Below are positions 60,702-64,000 of a stretch of DNA of 64,000 nt, piece after piece. The position numbers were made by a program, and so were the translations under genes. The notes beneath the pieces were generated by a model. It was not told the DNA's origin. It worked only from the letters and a program-made list of their open reading frames with translations, and searched no databases. Each line of letters starts with the position of its first letter. Position 1 is the stretch's first letter. Source of the DNA: JAFASC01 sp034669505 (GTDB lineage Bacteria; Pseudomonadota; Alphaproteobacteria; Rhizobiales; Beijerinckiaceae); contig JAXDNJ010000022.1 in assembly GCA_034669505.1 (NCBI GenBank), positions 81,726 through 145,725 of the forward strand, given 5' to 3'.

Positions 60702-61520
60702 GTGGCGGACATCCTGCGCAAGATCGAAGCCTACAAGCGCAAGGAGATCGCCGAGGCTAAGGTGCGTATGCCGTTCTCGGCGCTGCAGCGGGCCGTGCGC
60801 GATCATGATCCGCCGCGTGGTTTCGTGCATGCGATCGAAACCAAGCGCGAGGAAGGCCGCATCGCGCTGATCGCCGAGATCAAGAAGGCGAGCCCTTCGA
60901 AAGGGCTAATCCGACAGCATTTCGATCCCCCGGCGCTGGCGCGGGCCTATCACGCGGGCGGCGCTGCGTGCATTTCGGTGTTGACGGATGCGCCCTCGTT
61001 TAAAGGCGCGCTGGAGCATTTGGAGGCGGCGCGCAAGGCAGCGCCGCTGCCGGCGATCCGCAAGGACTTCTTGTTCGATCCCTATCAGGTCTACGAAGCG
61101 CGCGCGTTTGGTGCCGATTGCATCTTGATCATCATGGCTTGCGTTTCGGACGACGAGGCGCGGGCGCTTAACACCGCCGCGCATGATCTGCACATGGACG
61201 TGCTCGTCGAAGTGCATGACGAGGCCGAGCTCGATCGCGCATTGAAACTCGAGACGCGGCTCGTCGGCATCAACAACCGCAATCTTCACACATTCGAAGT
61301 CTCGCTCGATGTCAGCGAGCGGCTGTCAAAGCGCATTCCGAAGGATCGCATCATCGTCGGCGAGAGCGGCATTTTCTGCCACGACGATTGCCTGCGGCTC
61401 GAGCGCTGCGGCATCTACACTTTCCTCGTCGGCGAGGCGCTGATGCGCCAGAAGGACGTAGCTTCCGCCACGCGTATGCTGCTGCAGGGCGAACCGCCGC
61501 GCGCGGCGCGGGCGGTGTGA
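60702..61520 (+). CDS. trpC: TrpC, indole-3-glycerol-phosphate synthase
   Basis: 272 residues from GTG. IAEIKKASPSKGLIR carries the catalytic Lys and Glu region, followed by LTDAPSFKGALEHL, IRKDFLFDPYQVYEARA and VGINNRNLHTFEVSLD, then GESGIF. Converts CdRP to indoleglycerol phosphate. It is the stand-alone form (not fused to TrpF). moaC begins 12 bases downstream. Confidence 0.97.
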   Translation: MADILRKIEAYKRKEIAEAKVRMPFSALQRAVRDHDPPRGFVHAIETKREEGRIALIAEIKKASPSKGLIRQHFDPPALARAYHAGGAACISVLTDAPSFKGALEHLEAARKAAPLPAIRKDFLFDPYQVYEARAFGADCILIIMACVSDDEARALNTAAHDLHMDVLVEVHDEAELDRALKLETRLVGINNRNLHTFEVSLDVSERLSKRIPKDRIIVGESGIFCHDDCLRLERCGIYTFLVGEALMRQKDVASATRMLLQGEPPRAARAV

Positions 61521-61532
61521 TGCGCCTGGCGT

Positions 61533-62024
61533 ATGCCTGACCTCACGCATCTCTCGGAGAGCGGCGAAGCACATATGGTCGACGTGTCGGCCAAGGCTGT
61601 GACGGAGCGAGTGGCCGTTGCGGAAGGGCGTGTCGTCATGCAGCCGGAGACGCTGGCGCTCTGCCTCTCCGGCCAGGCGAAGAAGGGCGATGTGTTCGCG
61701 ACCGCGCGCATTGCCGGCATTCTTGCCGCCAAGAAGACGCACGAGCTGATCCCGCTTTGCCATCCGCTGCTGCTCACAAACGTCAGTGTGGATCTCGCAG
61801 CCGACGAAACGCTGCCCGGCATTCGCGTCACGGCTGTTGCAAAGGTCTCCGGCCAGACCGGTGTTGAAATGGAAGCGTTGACGGCCGCTTCGATCGCGTG
61901 CCTCACCATTTACGACATGTTGAAAGCCGTCGATCGTGGCATGCGCATCGAAGGCATCGGGCTCATCGAGAAACGCGGTGGCAAGTCCGGCGATTGGACG
62001 CGCGGCGCGCCCAAAAATGCCTGA
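61533..62024 (+). CDS. moaC: MoaC, cyclic pyranopterin monophosphate synthase
   Basis: 163 residues. MVDVSAKAVTERVAVAEG, KKTHELIPLCHPLLLT with active-site His, and GVEMEALTAASIACLTIYDM with the KxxDRGM end are diagnostic. It makes cPMP in molybdenum-cofactor synthesis. Its last eight bases overlap the moeA start. Confidence 0.97.
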   Translation: MPDLTHLSESGEAHMVDVSAKAVTERVAVAEGRVVMQPETLALCLSGQAKKGDVFATARIAGILAAKKTHELIPLCHPLLLTNVSVDLAADETLPGIRVTAVAKVSGQTGVEMEALTAASIACLTIYDMLKAVDRGMRIEGIGLIEKRGGKSGDWTRGAPKNA

Positions 62025-63237
62025 CGGATTGCTGCCGGTCGAAGAGGCACTGGCCCGCGTGCTCGCGGTGCCGCGCGGGCCGCTGCGGCGCGAGACCCTA
62101 CAGCTGTCGCAAGCTTTTGGCCGGACGCTTGCCGCCGATCTCGCAGCGAAACGCACGCAGCCGCCGAAGGCGGTCTCCGCAATGGATGGATATGCGCTGC
62201 GGGCGGAAGACGCGGCGGCGTCTGGGTCGCGTCTGGCGATCATCGGCGATAGCGCCGCGGGCAGAGGCTTTCTGGGCAAGGTCGGCCCGCGGGAAGCGGT
62301 GCGCATCTTCACCGGCGCGCCGGTGCCGGACGGTGCCGACACGATCGTCGTCCAGGAAGACACTGATGTCGACGGATCCGCCGTCGTGATCGACGGTCCG
62401 GTGAAGCCACGAGCCTATATTCGCCCGGCCGGCCTCGATTTCACCGAAGGCGAGGTGTTGCTGCACGCGGGCACCCGTCTCGGCGCGAGCGAACTCGCGC
62501 TTGCGGCGGCGATGAATCACGCGGACCTCGAAGCGGCTGCGAAGCCCCGCGCGGCGATCCTCGCCACCGGCGACGAACTCGTCATGCCGGGCATGAACCC
62601 CGGTCCCGATCAGATTGTCGCATCAAATCCATTCGCGGTCGCCGCCTTGGTTGAACAGAGCGGCGGCGAGCCGATCGATCTCGGCATCGCGACGGATGAT
62701 TTCGCCGCGCTGGAACGCGCGATCGGACAGGCCCTCGACGCGAAAGCCGATGTGCTCGTCACGCTCGGCGGCGCCTCGGTCGGCCAGCACGATCTCGTGC
62801 AATCGGCGCTGACGCGGCGCGGCATGCAACTCGGCTTCTGGCGCATCGCCATGCGGCCGGGAAAGCCGCTCATCCACGGCCATATGGGCGCGATGTCGAT
62901 TCTGGGGCTGCCCGGCAATCCGGTGTCCTCGATCGTCTGCGCGATCCTGTTTCTCGTGCCATTGATCCGCCATTTGCAAGGCGACCCTCACGCAGGCGCG
63001 CCGCGGGACGAGCCGGCTATTCTCGGCGCCGATCTTCCCGCCAATGACGGGCGCAAGGATTATCTGCGTGCGCGATTGTCTCGCGATGCCGAGGGCCGGC
63101 CCGTCGCGACCCCGGCATCGCGCCAGGATTCCTCGATGCTGCGCGTGCTCGCAGATTCGAATTGCCTGATCATCCGCGAGCCGCACGCGCCGGCGGCAAG
63201 GGCAGGGGAGCCGTGCCGGGTGCTGCGGATGGGGTGA
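62017..63237 (+). CDS. moeA: MoeA, molybdopterin molybdenumtransferase
   Basis: 406 residues from ATG 62017, inside the moaC end. The AMDGYALRAED motif, PxGADTIVVQED region, ATGDELVMPG and the GGASVGQHD motif of the molybdate-insertion site are present, with the C-terminal LPGNPVSSIVC. Inserts Mo into adenylylated molybdopterin. In related genomes lexA often follows; here the next gene is convergent. Confidence 0.96.
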   Translation: MPDGLLPVEEALARVLAVPRGPLRRETLQLSQAFGRTLAADLAAKRTQPPKAVSAMDGYALRAEDAAASGSRLAIIGDSAAGRGFLGKVGPREAVRIFTGAPVPDGADTIVVQEDTDVDGSAVVIDGPVKPRAYIRPAGLDFTEGEVLLHAGTRLGASELALAAAMNHADLEAAAKPRAAILATGDELVMPGMNPGPDQIVASNPFAVAALVEQSGGEPIDLGIATDDFAALERAIGQALDAKADVLVTLGGASVGQHDLVQSALTRRGMQLGFWRIAMRPGKPLIHGHMGAMSILGLPGNPVSSIVCAILFLVPLIRHLQGDPHAGAPRDEPAILGADLPANDGRKDYLRARLSRDAEGRPVATPASRQDSSMLRVLADSNCLIIREPHAPAARAGEPCRVLRMG

Positions 63238-63304
63238 ATCTTCGGATCTCGCGGCCCCTGATGCGCAAACGGCGTCGGCAAGTGAATGCACCGTTCGCGC
63301 CTCT

Positions 63305-64000
63305 TCATGCGCGCAGTTCTGGCGCGACCTGACCGTAATTGAGAACGGCGACCAGCGCGATGCCTCCCGCCGTATTGCCGAGCAGAGTGGGGACGAAGAA
63401 ACGCCAGACATAGCTGTCGAGTCCGGCATCGCCTCTACAAACGAGGTAGGCAGCGTCGACGGAGCCGGCGATAATGTGCGTGAGGTTGGCGATCCCGACA
63501 ATGTACGTGATCAGGATGATGATGATCGGACGCATGCTGCCGGCGCTCGGCAAAAGCCAAACCATGAGGGCAATCAACCATCCCGCGAAGACGCCCTTCA
63601 ATGCTGTGATGCCGAATGTGCCTTGGATCGAATGAGCGGCGATGTCGGCGAAGGCGTCTTTCACCGCCGGCGCGAAAACGTCCGTCTGCGCGAGCATGGC
63701 AGCGATAATCCAAGTCGCCGCGACATTGGCAGTAAGCACGAGTGCCCACAGCCGCAGCACTCTCAAAAGCGTGCCGGTATCGCGATTGTGCAAGAGTGGA
63801 AGGATCGGCGTCAGCGTATTCTCGGTGAACAGCTGCTGGCGTCCGAGGACGACAATCAAAAAGCCGGCGGTATATCCAAACTTGCTGATCAGGTCTCGCC
63901 ATCCGGTGTCCGGCAGCCGCGACTGAAGCAGCCCTTCGACGATCAGCGAGAAGCCCATGGACAATCCTGCCGCCATGCCGGATAGCGCTAGAGCCGACCA
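63305..64000 (-). CDS. Formate/nitrite-transporter (FNT) family channel, 5' end beyond the window
   Basis: The frame stays open to base 64000, reading ALALSGMAAGLSMGFS before the next Met at 63976, so the true start lies outside. About 231 residues are visible. Five to six hydrophobic helices are seen, with GLxxGxS-type ends (GMAAGLSMG), a central SIQGTFGITALKGVFAGWL and the LTHIIAGSVDAAYLV region. The YfdC-like branch is the best match; FNT channels move formate, nitrite, hydrosulfide or similar anions. Convergent with moeA. Confidence 0.87.
   Translation of the reverse strand, partial: WSALALSGMAAGLSMGFSLIVEGLLQSRLPDTGWRDLISKFGYTAGFLIVVLGRQQLFTENTLTPILPLLHNRDTGTLLRVLRLWALVLTANVAATWIIAAMLAQTDVFAPAVKDAFADIAAHSIQGTFGITALKGVFAGWLIALMVWLLPSAGSMRPIIIILITYIVGIANLTHIIAGSVDAAYLVCRGDAGLDSYVWRFFVPTLLGNTAGGIALVAVLNYGQVAPELRA

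Noticed and set aside
1..64000. CRISPR arrays, transposases, integrases, prophage genes, rRNA
   Set aside because: None seen. The only tandem repeats are the coding 33-bp units at 13930-14061 and the VCBS/RTX domains.

Overview
The window reads as chromosome of a GC-rich alphaproteobacterium, most likely of the Hyphomicrobiales (Rhizobiales; Beijerinckiaceae, Xanthobacteraceae or Bradyrhizobiaceae are all plausible, and I cannot choose between them from sequence alone). The grounds are the gene orders phaR<>phaAB, rlmH-rsfS-nadD and trpG-trpD-trpC-moaC-moeA, the abundance of Crp/Fnr regulators, a YcjX-YcjF pair, small Rhizobiales-type hypothetical proteins and a REP-like intergenic palindrome of a kind common in these genomes. 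Coding density is high, many genes overlap by 1-8 bases, and there is one tRNA. I see no transposase, integrase, phage gene or CRISPR array.

Layout. 1-3.2 kb: methyltransferase, a small hydrophobic orphan protein, tRNA-Arg(UCG), and a YafK-like L,D-transpeptidase-fold protein. 3.3-5.1 kb: degenerate-GGDEF/intact-EAL protein. 5.1-7.9 kb: polyhydroxyalkanoate genes phaR, phaA, phaB. 8-9.6 kb: rlmH, rsfS, nadD. 10.2-16.7 kb: an unusual region with four Crp/Fnr-type regulators, a small PycTM (Pycsar effector)-like membrane protein directly downstream of one of them, a secreted 11-residue-repeat peptide and a DegQ/HtrA-like protease. 16.8-20.6 kb: split ThDP-dependent 2-oxoacid decarboxylase (ComD/ComE-like), a 2-hydroxyacid dehydrogenase, a class II aldolase and a GST. 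20.6-26.2 kb: complete peptide-type ABC importer. 26.3-31.6 kb: hybrid histidine kinase and YcjX-YcjF. 31.7-40.5 kb: MFS transporter, atypical SDR, isovaleryl-CoA dehydrogenase and assorted enzymes. 40.6-48 kb: HNH endonuclease directly behind guaA, then aat, an RsmB-type methyltransferase, a MAPEG protein, a MetE-core protein and an orphan membrane protein. 48.3-57.8 kb: LapG-type transglutaminase-like protease, a Baeyer-Villiger monooxygenase / Tat orphan / alkylsulfatase cluster, and a 1310-residue VCBS/RTX adhesin-like protein. 58-63.2 kb: EcsC-family protein and the trpGDC-moaC-moeA operon. The window ends inside a formate/nitrite-type channel gene.

The strongest candidates for something undescribed are: (i) a Crp-type protein with an intact cyclic-nucleotide pocket encoded 36 bases upstream of a PycTM-like membrane protein, inside a cluster of four Crp/Fnr genes and without any visible cyclase; (ii) the alkylsulfatase / Tat orphan / Baeyer-Villiger monooxygenase cluster, which could form an alkyl sulfate to ketone to ester route; (iii) a LapG-type protease a few kb from a VCBS/RTX surface protein whose repeat array is interrupted by an inserted jelly-roll-like domain; (iv) a hairpin that buries the guaA Shine-Dalgarno sequence; and (v) the GKPEG-repeat peptide next to the HtrA-like protease. 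All functional links here are inference from order and motifs; no database search was run.
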